This document shows, one piece after another, positions 40,727-49,675 of a stretch of DNA of 64,000 bases. A program made the translations under genes and the position numbers. Under the pieces are notes generated by a model. It saw only the letters and a list, made by a program, of their open reading frames with translations, searched no databases and was not told the DNA's origin. The DNA lies in contig NZ_VAUW01000025.1 of the NCBI RefSeq assembly GCF_005771495.1, positions 1-64,000 on the forward strand, read 5' to 3'. Positions within the stretch are counted from its first letter, which is position 1. Each line of letters starts with the position of its first letter. This stretch comes from Maribacter sp. ACAM166 (GTDB taxonomy: Bacteria > Bacteroidota > Bacteroidia > Flavobacteriales > Flavobacteriaceae).

Positions 40727-40879
40727 ATGTCACTACTAACAATAATTTTAAATATTCTTTTACCTCCATTAGCGGTTTTCATGAAACATGGTATTGGTAC
40801 AACCCTATTAATAAGTATTCTATTGACGTTACTTGCTTGGTTGCCTGGTGTAATACATGCCTTTATTGTCAATAAATAA
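40727..40879 (+). CDS. YqaE/Pmp3 family small membrane protein (50 aa)
   Basis: The 50-residue product MSLLTIILNILLPPLAVFMK, then HGIGTTLLISILLTLLAWLP and GVIHAFIVNK, has the two helices and the P-P-x-A-V-x-x-x-x-G / LL-x-L-W-x-P-G-x-IHA pattern of the Pmp3/YqaE family. These proteolipids sit in the cytoplasmic membrane and are linked to salt and cold stress and membrane potential. It is a monocistronic gene followed by an inverted repeat. Confidence 0.9.
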   Translation: MSLLTIILNILLPPLAVFMKHGIGTTLLISILLTLLAWLPGVIHAFIVNK

Positions 40880-40932
40880 ATTCTTATACTAACTATTAGT
40901 CTTGCCTACACATGTGGAAGGTATAATGGATT

Positions 40933-40982
40933 AAAGCCGAATGGTTGTCAATTTTCGTATTGATTAATTATCCGGCTTTTTC
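40933..40982 (+). terminator. Terminator-like inverted repeat after yqaE
   Basis: AAAGCCG (40933-40939) pairs with CGGCTTT (40973-40979), followed by more T residues. The loop is long (33 bases), so the hairpin is moderate. Confidence 0.5.
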
Positions 40983-41141
40983 ATTGGTTGGCTTCAATTT
41001 ATAAAGACGGGTCTGGTTTGAACTTTTTTATTCTCTCATTAGCGTTATAAATCAATATATTTTAAGATTGATGAGGTGTTTCTGAAAACCTGAATTATTT
41101 GATTTTTAACTTACATCTGTAACCAAATTATTTATTAATAA

Positions 41142-41149
41142 TATCTTTG
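41142..41149 (+). promoter_or_regulatory. -7 promoter element (TATCTTTG)
   Basis: An exact fit to the Bacteroidota -7 consensus TAnnTTTG, 107 bases before the lipoprotein ATG at 41256. Confidence 0.55.
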
Positions 41150-41255
41150 CTCGGTTAGGATTAAACGTTCCATTCGACAAAACTATTCAGTTAGTTATGA
41201 TTAGGTGCGTTATCTTAAATATGTAATTCAACTTTAATTTTATATTTTTCAGAGT

Positions 41256-42065
41256 ATGAATCAATTTGTTAAAATAGTGACAGTTATGCTACTTTTATTA
41301 ATGGTAGGGTGTAAAGATTTGCAAGACAATGATAAGAATGCATCGACTCTTGAAAAATCTGCGCAAGAATTTAACGACGAAAATGCGCATGCTATAGTAA
41401 ACGAAGCAATTAAAGCGCATGGTGGCACCTTTTATGATTCCGCAAATTATCAATTCGTATTTCGCGGTAAACTTTACACGTTCAATAATAAAAATGGATT
41501 TACGTATACCGTAAATTCATTAGATAGTTTAGGAAATCGGATAGAAGATAATTTACAGAATGGTAAGTTTAATAGAACTGTAAATGAAGAATTTGTAGAA
41601 TTATCAGAAAAGGATGTTGCCAAGTACAGCAATGCTTTAAACTCGGTCATTTATTTTGCAACCTTACCTCATAAATTAAATGATACGGCGGTACATAAAG
41701 AGAATGTAGGCGAAGCGGTAATTAAAGGGGAGGATTATGATGTTGTAAGGGTCACTTTTGGGAAGAAAGGTGGCGGTACAGATTATGATGATATCTTTAT
41801 GTATTGGATAAATAAAAAGTCGCATTACATTAATTATTTAGCATACAGTTATAGCGTGGATGAGGGTGGAGTCCGTTTTAGAAGCGCTTATAATCCTAGA
41901 ACTATTGATGGGATACGATTTCAAGATTATGTCAATTGGGAAGCTCCCGTTGGTACGCAATTAGTACAATTGCCTGTGATGTTCGAAAATGGGCAGTTAA
42001 AAGAATTGTCAAGAATTGAAAACGAAGATGTGCAGAATTTAAATCACATTAATGTAGAGGAGTAA
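41256..42065 (+). CDS. DUF6503-like lipoprotein
   Basis: 269 residues with a lipoprotein signal (LLLLMVGCKD, Cys at about 19). The mature part resembles DUF6503: NEAIKAHGG near residue 51, a FRGKLYTF strand, YWINKKSHYINYLAYSY, and a late RTIDGIRFQDYVNW. The architecture resembles outer-membrane lipoprotein-sorting-like beta half-barrels that carry hydrophobic ligands, but the ligand is unknown. It is a single gene with its own promoter; the methylmalonyl-CoA mutase operon follows with its own promoter. Confidence 0.75.
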   Translation: MNQFVKIVTVMLLLLMVGCKDLQDNDKNASTLEKSAQEFNDENAHAIVNEAIKAHGGTFYDSANYQFVFRGKLYTFNNKNGFTYTVNSLDSLGNRIEDNLQNGKFNRTVNEEFVELSEKDVAKYSNALNSVIYFATLPHKLNDTAVHKENVGEAVIKGEDYDVVRVTFGKKGGGTDYDDIFMYWINKKSHYINYLAYSYSVDEGGVRFRSAYNPRTIDGIRFQDYVNWEAPVGTQLVQLPVMFENGQLKELSRIENEDVQNLNHINVEE

Positions 42066-42122
42066 TTTAGTAAGTACGCATTTTTACAAATGCTATAAAT
42101 TAAGCCAACAATTTTCTTGTTG

Positions 42123-42130
42123 TATCTTTG
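42123..42130 (+). promoter_or_regulatory. -7 promoter element of the methylmalonyl-CoA mutase operon
   Basis: TATCTTTG, matching TAnnTTTG, about 90 bases before the mutA start. The leader that follows contains three 11-bp tandem units (42156-42188). Confidence 0.55.
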
Positions 42131-42155
42131 ATAGGTGCTGTTTGAACATTTGATT

Positions 42156-42188
42156 ACAACTCAAATACAACTCAAATACAAGTCCAAT
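42156..42188 (+). repeat. Three 11-bp direct repeats in the mutA leader
   Basis: ACAACTCAAAT occurs twice in tandem, followed by the variant ACAAGTCCAAT. They lie between the predicted promoter and the start codon and could be a regulator site. They do not resemble a cobalamin riboswitch. Confidence 0.6.
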
Positions 42189-42219
42189 TAGCCTGAATCA
42201 TAATTTAAAGTTGGCGTAT

Positions 42220-43596
42220 ATGATGGGTAAAACCTTATTTGACAATTTCCGGGAGGTTTCTGCTAAAGAGTGGAAGCAGAACATACAATATGATTTAAAG
42301 GGTAAGGATTATAATGAGAAGGTTGTCTGGGATTCTCCAGAAGGCATAAAAGTAAAACCGTTTTATCATGCTGATGATTTTCTAGAACAGAACACCATAC
42401 TAACTACGGACTCACGAACGTGGAAAATAGGACAAGATATTTATGCGGGAAATGCAATAATGGCCAATGAGGCGGCTCGTAAATCATTAAAAAAGGGTGC
42501 CGAAGCTATTCGTTTTATAATTCCATCAACCGATATAAACGCAAGCACTCTTTTGAACAATATTGATTTAAACACTAATTTGGTATATCTAGATATGCGA
42601 TTTTTGTCCAAAGAGTACATATCCAATATTTTTAAAAACATTTCAAATGCGAATACTATTCGGTTTCAAGTTGATCCAATAGGCCATCTTTCTAAGACTG
42701 GAAATTGGTATCAATCTTTGTCTTCAGATTTGGCTATTCTTAATGAACTGGCACAATTAAAGGTTGATAACTTAGTAAGCGTTGATCTTACCCTTTATGA
42801 AAATGCTGGGTCAGATATGACACAACAATTGGGGTACGCATTGTCTCATGCCAACGAATATTTGAACCAATTTAATAAAAATGGAAGCCTTGATAAGCTA
42901 AAGGATATTGAATTCAAAGTAGCAGTAGGTGGAAATTATTTTTTTGAGATTGCAAAGATAAGAGCATTGCGAAAGCTTTGGAAAATACTAGCAGGTGCGT
43001 ACGAAGTATTCCCAAATTGTCACATAACGGCAATTCCATCAAAACGGAACAAAACTATTTACGATTATAACGTGAACATGATTAGGACAACTACAGAATG
43101 CATGTCCGCAGTTTTAGGTAGTGCAGATACCGTGTTTAATTTGCCCTATGATACCGTGTATAAAAAGGATAATGATTTTGCAGAACGAATTGCGCTCAAT
43201 CAATTAGTGTTATTAAAAGAAGAAAGCTATTTCAATAAAGTCGAAAACCCTGCAGAGGGTAGTTATTATATTGAAACGATAACGAATCAGTTGGCAGAAA
43301 AAGCATTAATTATTTTCAAAACTATTGAAAAGGAGGGTGGTTTTCTACACCAACTAAAGAACCATTCTATACAGAACAAAATAGCTGATAACGCAAAAAA
43401 GCAACAAGAAAGTTTTAGTGCTAAAAAGGCAGTTTTGGTCGGCACAAATGCTTATCAGAATGGAGAAGATATAATGGGAGGTGAATTGGAAATTTATCCG
43501 TTCGTGAAAAAGAATCCTAGAAAAACATTGATTACGCCCATCATTGAAAAACGATTAGCAGAAGAATTGGAGCAAAATCGTTTGGATCATGAGTAG
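42220..43596 (+). CDS. mutA: Methylmalonyl-CoA mutase small subunit
   Basis: About 458 residues from the ATG at 42220 (a TTG three codons earlier is less likely). It is homologous to the large subunit's TIM-barrel part ([40 protein letters not shown]-like text, [20 protein letters not shown]) but lacks the C-terminal cobalamin-binding domain, as expected for the structural beta subunit. With MutB it interconverts succinyl-CoA and (R)-methylmalonyl-CoA for propionate metabolism. Its last eight bases overlap the mutB start, so the two are translated in step. Confidence 0.9.
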   Translation: MMGKTLFDNFREVSAKEWKQNIQYDLKGKDYNEKVVWDSPEGIKVKPFYHADDFLEQNTILTTDSRTWKIGQDIYAGNAIMANEAARKSLKKGAEAIRFIIPSTDINASTLLNNIDLNTNLVYLDMRFLSKEYISNIFKNISNANTIRFQVDPIGHLSKTGNWYQSLSSDLAILNELAQLKVDNLVSVDLTLYENAGSDMTQQLGYALSHANEYLNQFNKNGSLDKLKDIEFKVAVGGNYFFEIAKIRALRKLWKILAGAYEVFPNCHITAIPSKRNKTIYDYNVNMIRTTTECMSAVLGSADTVFNLPYDTVYKKDNDFAERIALNQLVLLKEESYFNKVENPAEGSYYIETITNQLAEKALIIFKTIEKEGGFLHQLKNHSIQNKIADNAKKQQESFSAKKAVLVGTNAYQNGEDIMGGELEIYPFVKKNPRKTLITPIIEKRLAEELEQNRLDHE

Positions 43597-45751
43597 AAAG
43601 AATTTGCAACATATCAGTTTAAAAGACGTAAGCATTGAAAAAAACAGCTCTAAAAAAGGGAAGGTAGCTTCAAGTAGTGAATCATTCTTCACAGCTGAAG
43701 GTATCTCGCTAAAAAGCAGGTATTCTGCGAAAGATTTGGAGGATGTTGAACACCTGAATTTTGCAGCAGGAAATCCGCCATTTTTACGAGGGCCCTATTC
43801 AACGATGTATGTACAACGCCCTTGGACCATACGACAATATGCAGGTTTTTCTACAGCTACAGAGAGTAATGCGTTTTACAGAAAAAATTTAAAAGCGGGT
43901 CAAAAAGGACTATCGGTTGCATTTGATTTGCCGACCCATAGAGGGTATGATAGTAATCATGAACGCGTTGTAGGTGATGTTGGTAAGGCTGGTGTGGCAA
44001 TTGATACGGTAGAGGATATGAAAATTTTGTTCGATGGTATCCCGTTGAATGAAATATCGGTTTCTATGACCATGAACGGGGCTGTTCTACCTATTATGGC
44101 TTTCTATATTGTTGCAGCTGAGGAGCTTGGCGTATCATTAGATAAATTGTCTGGCACGATACAGAATGACATTCTTAAAGAGTTTATGGTGCGTAATACC
44201 TACATCTATCCACCAAAACCTTCAATGCAATTGGTGGCCGATATATTTGAGTATACGAGTAAGTATATGCCTAAATTCAATAGCATAAGTATATCTGGGT
44301 ATCACATGCATGAAGCTGGGGCACCTGCACATTTAGAGTTGGCGTATACTTTGGCCGATGGTTTAGAATACATAAGAACTGGTTTAAATGCCGGATTGAA
44401 AATTGATGATTTTGCGCCGCGACTATCTTTCTTTTGGGGAATAGGGATGAACCATTTTATGGAAATTGCAAAAATGAGGGCGGCAAGAATGCTATGGGCA
44501 AAGGTAGTTAGGGAATTTAATCCTAAGAACGAAAAATCTCTAATGCTGAGAACACATTGTCAAACGAGTGGTTGGAGTCTTACTGAACAAGACCCGTTCA
44601 ATAATGTAGCACGAACCACTATAGAGGCTTCTGCTGCAGTGTTTGGAGGAACGCAGAGCTTACATACAAATGCTTTAGATGAGGCAATAGCGCTACCCAC
44701 TGATTTCTCTGCGCGTATTGCAAGGGAAACTCAATTATACCTTCAGCATGAAACCAATATCACCAAAACTGTTGATCCTTGGGCAGGGAGTTTTTATGTG
44801 GAAAAACTGACGCATGATTTAACGCATAAGGCATGGGAACTTATGGAAGAGGTCGAGAACCTTGGAGGGATGACTAAAGCGATTGAAACGGGAATTCCGA
44901 AAACACGTATAGAAGAAGCTGCCGCAAGAAAACAAGCGCGTATTGATAGTCTTCAAGATGTAATTGTAGGGGTGAATAAATACCAGTTGACAGCCGAAGA
45001 TGAACTTCAAATATTGGAAGTTGATAATCAAGAGGTACGAAGACAGCAATTAGAACGCTTAGAAAAAATAAAAGCCGAACGAAATATTGAAAATGTAACA
45101 CAATGCTTAAATACACTTTCAAAAGCAGCTAAAAATAAGCTGGAAGGAAGTGATTCGGAAGAAAATTTATTAGCTTTAGCAGTAGCTGCGGCTAGAGAAC
45201 GAGCTACTTTAGGAGAAATCAGCAGCACCTTAGAACAGGCATTTGGAAGACATAAAGCAGTTATTAATTCATTCACCGGCGTGTATTCAAAAGAAATTAA
45301 GGAAGATAAAAGCTTTAAAAAAGCACAAGAGTTGGCAGACCGTTTTGCGGAGCAAGATGGTCGTCGACCCCGTATATTGGTTGCCAAAATGGGGCAAGAT
45401 GGTCATGACCGTGGCGCAAAAGTAGTTGCTACGGGGTATGCTGATTTAGGTTTTGATGTTGATATCGGACCTCTTTTTCAAATGCCCAAGGAAACCGCAA
45501 AACAAGCTGTAGAGAATGATGTACATATTTTGGGAATTTCTTCCCTTGCTGGGGGTCATAAAACTTTAGTGCCAGAAGTGATAAAAGAATTGAAGAATTA
45601 TGGTCGTGAGGATATTATGGTCATTGTTGGTGGCGTAGTGCCAAAACAAGATTATACATTTTTAAAGGAGGCTGGTGCAACTGCGGTTTTTGGACCTGGC
45701 ACTAAAATTAGCGATGCAGCGATACAGATATTAGAGTTGCTTTTAGAGTAA
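43589..45751 (+). CDS. mutB: Methylmalonyl-CoA mutase large subunit (B12-binding)
   Basis: A 720-residue catalytic subunit. The TIM-barrel domain spans about 60-565: [60 protein letters not shown]. The cobalamin-binding domain spans about 585-720 with the D-x-H-x-x-G motif in [12 protein letters not shown], whose His is the lower ligand of B12. It rearranges methylmalonyl-CoA and succinyl-CoA by radical chemistry using adenosylcobalamin. It overlaps mutA by eight bases. No epimerase or MeaB chaperone is in view. Confidence 0.95.
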   Translation: MSRKNLQHISLKDVSIEKNSSKKGKVASSSESFFTAEGISLKSRYSAKDLEDVEHLNFAAGNPPFLRGPYSTMYVQRPWTIRQYAGFSTATESNAFYRKNLKAGQKGLSVAFDLPTHRGYDSNHERVVGDVGKAGVAIDTVEDMKILFDGIPLNEISVSMTMNGAVLPIMAFYIVAAEELGVSLDKLSGTIQNDILKEFMVRNTYIYPPKPSMQLVADIFEYTSKYMPKFNSISISGYHMHEAGAPAHLELAYTLADGLEYIRTGLNAGLKIDDFAPRLSFFWGIGMNHFMEIAKMRAARMLWAKVVREFNPKNEKSLMLRTHCQTSGWSLTEQDPFNNVARTTIEASAAVFGGTQSLHTNALDEAIALPTDFSARIARETQLYLQHETNITKTVDPWAGSFYVEKLTHDLTHKAWELMEEVENLGGMTKAIETGIPKTRIEEAAARKQARIDSLQDVIVGVNKYQLTAEDELQILEVDNQEVRRQQLERLEKIKAERNIENVTQCLNTLSKAAKNKLEGSDSEENLLALAVAAARERATLGEISSTLEQAFGRHKAVINSFTGVYSKEIKEDKSFKKAQELADRFAEQDGRRPRILVAKMGQDGHDRGAKVVATGYADLGFDVDIGPLFQMPKETAKQAVENDVHILGISSLAGGHKTLVPEVIKELKNYGREDIMVIVGGVVPKQDYTFLKEAGATAVFGPGTKISDAAIQILELLLE

Positions 45752-45772
45752 GCTCATCAAAAAATTTAAAAT

Positions 45773-45811
45773 AAGAATGGCCGAACAAATTAATTGTTCG
45801 GCCATTCTTTT
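45773..45811. terminator. Bidirectional terminator
   Basis: A perfect 16-bp stem (AAGAATGGCCGAACAA with its complement) around a five-base loop, flanked by A-rich and T-rich ends. It lies between the convergent mutB and MFS genes and should serve both. Confidence 0.9.
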
Positions 45812-45826
45812 AGAGGTAATTATTAG

Positions 45827-47068
45827 TTAAACTGTAGCAACTTCATTTTTTCTTCTATTCTTCATCCAAAAATAAAGTATGATGAATAATATTATCAAGA
45901 TACCAGGGAAAATGGTCAATTTCTCCAAAGTATTCTGTCCAGCAATCAGTTCTAGCTCATCGCCGGTAAAACCTTGTCTCGTTGCTTCAGCTAAATCACT
46001 ATCAATCCACCCTCCTATAACAGGCTGAACGGCTCCGGTCATAAACATTCCAATTGCACCCACTATGGACATGCCCAAAGCACCACTTTTTGGAATTTTA
46101 TCCGCTACAAATCCTATCATATTCGGCCAGAACAATGCGATACCAAAAGCAAAGACTATCGCAGCTACATAAGCCATGGCACCTGTTTGTGTGCTAAATA
46201 AATATATTCCGATTGTCGCTAATATTGCAGAACCTAAAAGAACCCCGGACTGATCGAATTTTTTTACAAAATCCCCTCCAAAATATCTAGTAATAGCCAT
46301 CAAACCAGCTGTCAATGCAAGAATAATCATTGGATTGGCACCACTTTTAGATAAAATAAGACCTACCCATTGATTGGGTCCAAATTCAGATATAGCGGTT
46401 AATGTCATACAAAAGGCTATAAACAGAAATAAAGGCGACAATATTGATTTGAAATTTCCACCAAGTGTCGCAGCTTCTTTAACCTTAGCCTTAGGCCAAG
46501 ACTGTCCGAAAAATAAGTAAGCATAGATTAACGTAGGAATTAGTATAAACCAAATTTGTGTTTCCCATGATAGTCCTGCATCAGTCATGAACTTTGATAA
46601 TAAACTACCTATTGCAATGCCACCAGGAAACCACATGTGAAAACGATTCAACATTTTACTCATTCTATTTCCTTTATAAGCATCAGCAATCATTGGATTA
46701 CAAGCCGCTTCTGTACATCCATTACCTAAACCAATGAGAAGGGTAGAAATCAAAAGCCCTACATAACTGCCAGAGTATATCGTCAATATTATGCCAAGAG
46801 CATGTGCGAAAAATGCAAATTGCATAATCACCTTTCCACCCACCTTATGATAGATTAATCCACCCACAATCATTGCTAGCGGAAACCCTAAGAACCACAT
46901 AGAATTAATAAAGCCCAATTGTGGCCCTGTTAGACTTAGTTCTTCGCTTAATTGTGGTAAGATACCGGCACGTATACTAAAAGAGAATGCTGTGGTAATC
47001 AATGCAAAACAGCTGGCATAAAACAGTCTGTTAGCATTTAAACTAGAAGTTGCGGTTGAACTTTCCAT
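45827..47068 (-). CDS. MFS transporter
   Basis: A 413-residue major facilitator with twelve hydrophobic segments and a short N-terminal tail. The first helices carry RAGILPQLSEELSLTGPQLG, and the second/third loop has GGLIYHKVGGKVIMQ in the MFS motif A position. GLGNGCTEAACNPMIADAY is an unusual helix 4 segment typical of sugar-permease-like flavobacterial homologs. The substrate is unknown, and no catabolic genes are linked. The gene is convergent with mutB and divergent from the RidA lipoprotein gene. Confidence 0.85.
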   Translation of the reverse strand: MESSTATSSLNANRLFYASCFALITTAFSFSIRAGILPQLSEELSLTGPQLGFINSMWFLGFPLAMIVGGLIYHKVGGKVIMQFAFFAHALGIILTIYSGSYVGLLISTLLIGLGNGCTEAACNPMIADAYKGNRMSKMLNRFHMWFPGGIAIGSLLSKFMTDAGLSWETQIWFILIPTLIYAYLFFGQSWPKAKVKEAATLGGNFKSILSPLFLFIAFCMTLTAISEFGPNQWVGLILSKSGANPMIILALTAGLMAITRYFGGDFVKKFDQSGVLLGSAILATIGIYLFSTQTGAMAYVAAIVFAFGIALFWPNMIGFVADKIPKSGALGMSIVGAIGMFMTGAVQPVIGGWIDSDLAEATRQGFTGDELELIAGQNTLEKLTIFPGILIILFIILYFWMKNRRKNEVATV

Positions 47069-47308
47069 ATTTGTATTGATTTAGTTGTTGTTTTGGTTAA
47101 TGCGCTAAACTAATAAAAATGAAATAATAACAGAGCTTTTTTAGGAAAATGATACCTTAAGTGCGATATATAGCACAAAAAATATTATTTCTAAATTTTT
47201 TTATGTTTTTTGTGTAATCGCAACATCGTAAGTTTTGGCCTTACAATGTTGATACTTAGGTATTCCCTAACTTATACTTAAATTTATGAACCACTAATCA
47301 AAATATTT

Positions 47309-47881
47309 ATGAAGAGAATTATGTTTGTTTTTCTAAGCTTTATAGCTTTTAGTTGTGCCGATATAGATAGGAGTTTCGATAAAGAAGTAGGAAATACTAA
47401 GCTCACGGCAAATGTTAAATATAACCCAGAGTCTAATTTGGATAGCTTAGGCATTGTATTGAGAGATCAAGGAACGCCAGTAGCAAATTATGTACATGCA
47501 GTAAGGAGCGGTAACCTCTTGTTTTTGTCAGGAAAGGGACCTAAACAAGCTAGTGGAAAGAATATTGTGGGAAAATTGGGTAAAGAACTATCCTTGGAAG
47601 AAGGCTATGCTGCTGCGCGTGAAGCAGGTATCAATCAATTATCGGTCTTAAAAATGGAATTGGGAAATCTGAATAAAGTAAAGCGAATTGTAAGTGTTCA
47701 TGGAATGGTAAATGCTACTTCTGATTTTAAAGACCATTCAAAAATAATTAATGGGTATTCTGACTTAATGGTGGCTGTCTTTGGTGAGAACGGAAAACAT
47801 ACGCGTGCAGCAGTTGGCATGGGTTCACTACCTGGTAATATGGCGGTTGAAGTAGAGATGATTGTTGAGGTTTACGAATAA
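47309..47881 (+). CDS. RidA-family (YjgF) protein with a lipoprotein signal
   Basis: 190 residues. The first 16 form a lipoprotein signal (MFVFLSFIAFSC), followed by a linker and a RidA fold (about 50-190): ANYVHAVRSGNLLFLSGKGP and the conserved end TRAAVGMGSLPGNMAVEVEM, whose Arg binds the substrate carboxylate in classical RidA. RidA enzymes hydrolyse reactive enamine/imine intermediates in the cytoplasm. The lipobox predicts export to the envelope, which is odd for this chemistry and suggests another role or substrate. It is a single gene divergent from the MFS transporter. Confidence 0.82.
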   Translation: MKRIMFVFLSFIAFSCADIDRSFDKEVGNTKLTANVKYNPESNLDSLGIVLRDQGTPVANYVHAVRSGNLLFLSGKGPKQASGKNIVGKLGKELSLEEGYAAAREAGINQLSVLKMELGNLNKVKRIVSVHGMVNATSDFKDHSKIINGYSDLMVAVFGENGKHTRAAVGMGSLPGNMAVEVEMIVEVYE

Positions 47882-48159
47882 ACTTTGTATTGATTACTGT
47901 AAATAGTTAAAAGGGTTTTTTATAAACCCCTTCAATTATCATTTGTTTATAGTTTGATACACTCTAATTTTATATTGACTGAATGTTTTAAATTTTGTCA
48001 AGAACTCAATCAAACTAAAATATTTCATCAAGATTGATTGTTGAACAGAACTTACCACAATCAGATTTTATATATGACTTTGATTATCAATGTCAATATT
48101 CAAACTTACAAACTGCCTATTATTAGAAGCAGTTTAAATTCATGTATTAGATTTCAATT

Positions 48160-48336
48160 TCAAATATTAGAAAAAGAAAAGCCAGAAAATAATCTATGTA
48201 TAAATACATAAAGTACTAATATTAACATAATTACAGTAAACCAAGTAAAGGCTTTTAAAGAATACTTAAGCATGTAATTTCCCAAGTTTTTAAATCCTTC
48301 CTCATATATTTCTTTCAAAAGTATAACTGTCTTCAT
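48160..48336 (-). CDS. Small membrane protein, DUF6747-like
   Basis: From the ATG at 48336 the 58-residue product is MKTVILLKEIYEEGFKNLGN, then a single membrane helix (TWFTVIMLILVLYVFIHRLF) and a short SGFSF tail. The pattern resembles the small flavobacterial DUF6747 family. An upstream ATG adds nine residues, but the family begins at MKT. The function is unknown. Confidence 0.6.
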   Translation of the reverse strand: MKTVILLKEIYEEGFKNLGNYMLKYSLKAFTWFTVIMLILVLYVFIHRLFSGFSFSNI

Positions 48337-48363
48337 AATGTTAGGGATTATTATTTTTAACAA

Positions 48364-49185
48364 ATCTCCTGCAATAAATCAACGTAGTTTTTAAGATTCG
48401 ACCAAAATGAGTCAATACTAGGTTGAAATACATGCTCAATTCCTTTTAAAGAAGAAATCGTCCTTTTAAAGACCAAGTATTAATTTCCTCTTAAGTTAAA
48501 CGGTGATTTTTGAAGAGCAACGACAATGTAATTAGCCATGCCATATCATGTAATTTTAAATTTTTATAAATTGTACTGGATAACTACGTGTAAAAGTGCT
48601 CGTAGTTTAATAGTTCTTATTGTAGTAAATAAGGCATTAGATTTCAGGCCATAGGATAATTTAATTCAATACCGTTTTAGTATAGTAATAGTAACGAACT
48701 ACTGATTTTTTTACTTTTGGTAATTATACATAGGTACGCTTAGCATTTAAAACTAAACAAGTATGAAATATAAGTGTTTATTAAAGTTGCCTGAAGCCAA
48801 GAACTGTAAATGTGGAAGATGTGCGCATAACAAACGCCTTTAAGTTAAACTTAATTAAGGACGAAAGTAAAATCGTTTATTTTCAATAGTATAGAAAATA
48901 AGAACATAAATATACGAAACACTGATAATCAGTACGTTTTTATTCTTAACGGGTCTATTCAATTGTTGAAAAGTGACCTCGGCAAGAATCGAACTTCATT
49001 TGCTAAGCCCTTATTTTTAAAGGGTTATAAAAATTTACTTATTACAATGTTGACGATTTGTGAACTTTTTTGATGATTTTTTTTCCGTCATATCAAATGT
49101 ATGTAAATTGAATTAAAAGGAAAGATTGTAAAGGGTGAAATAAAATAGAAAGTGTTTTTTGTAGGTTATATTGTTTGTAATAATA
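48364..49185. other. About 820 bp between the small membrane protein and the Zn-ribbon gene
   Basis: Mostly non-coding. It contains one possible 26-codon ORF (48763-48843) ending with four Cys in KNCKCGRCAH. Near 48968-48991 is a minus-strand stretch (GTTCGATTCTTGCCGAGGTC) that resembles a tRNA 3' end but has a poorly paired T stem. The long gene-free gap borders the recombinase locus and could be an old integration boundary. Confidence 0.45.
48763..48843 (+). CDS. Possible 26-aa Cys-rich peptide
   Basis: MKYKCLLKLPEAKNCKCGRC then AHNKRL. Four Cys residues in 26 suggest metal binding if it is made, but there is no homology I recognise and no clear promoter. Confidence 0.25.
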   Translation: MKYKCLLKLPEAKNCKCGRCAHNKRL

Positions 49186-49584
49186 TTAAATTTTCAGCTT
49201 AAAATTCTTATCCATATAGTCTTGCCATATGACCAATACGTATTTGTCCTTTCCATTTTCGTTCTTTGTTAAGAAACCATATTCGTAAACAAATAAATAG
49301 ATCTCTCCTTTTTGATTTTTCCAATAATGAGTGAAGAAGTTTGGGTCAAATCCTAATTCCAATAAAACACTACTTCTAATAGTTACCTTTCCTCCCTTAT
49401 TATATTCCTTAAGTAACCTACGGTTTAATTTCAATTGATTATCTACCTTATTATAAAAGCGCTCAGGATTTTGTTTTTCATTTTGGTATTGGTAAGCACT
49501 TTTGCATTGAGGGTCACAAAATTTCTTATCTGTCCTACCGCTTAATTCTTTATTACAATAACGACATTCCTTATAGATTCTCAT
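49186..49584 (-). CDS. Zinc-ribbon protein divergent from the cassette recombinase
   Basis: A 132-residue protein with an N-terminal zinc ribbon (CRYCNKELSGRTDKKFCDPQ, then C; a CxxC...CxxxC arrangement within residues 7-30). A basic helical region and a beta-rich C-terminal part (IRSSVLLELGFDPNFFTHYW) follow. It looks like a small DNA- or RNA-binding protein. It is transcribed away from the recombinase gene with 91 bp between the two starts, so the promoters are shared or overlap. A role as an accessory or directionality factor is possible, but it is a guess from position. Confidence 0.7.
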   Translation of the reverse strand: MRIYKECRYCNKELSGRTDKKFCDPQCKSAYQYQNEKQNPERFYNKVDNQLKLNRRLLKEYNKGGKVTIRSSVLLELGFDPNFFTHYWKNQKGEIYLFVYEYGFLTKNENGKDKYVLVIWQDYMDKNFKLKI

Positions 49585-49675
49585 TAAAATCGATTTAATA
49601 AAATATTATACGTATCCTATTCGTATAAGGTACGATTAAATAAAATGTATCAATTAGATTACCAAAAAAAAAGCC

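Larger units (their letters stand above)
40880..41255 (+). other. Spacer between yqaE and the next lipoprotein gene
   Basis: 376 bp holding the yqaE terminator (40933-40982) and the promoter of the following gene (-7 element at 41142-41149). No other feature was seen. Confidence 0.5.

Noticed and set aside
42123-42219. Cobalamin riboswitch upstream of the B12-dependent mutase
   Set aside because: The leader is under 100 bases and lacks the conserved B12-box GCCACTG; only short direct repeats are present.
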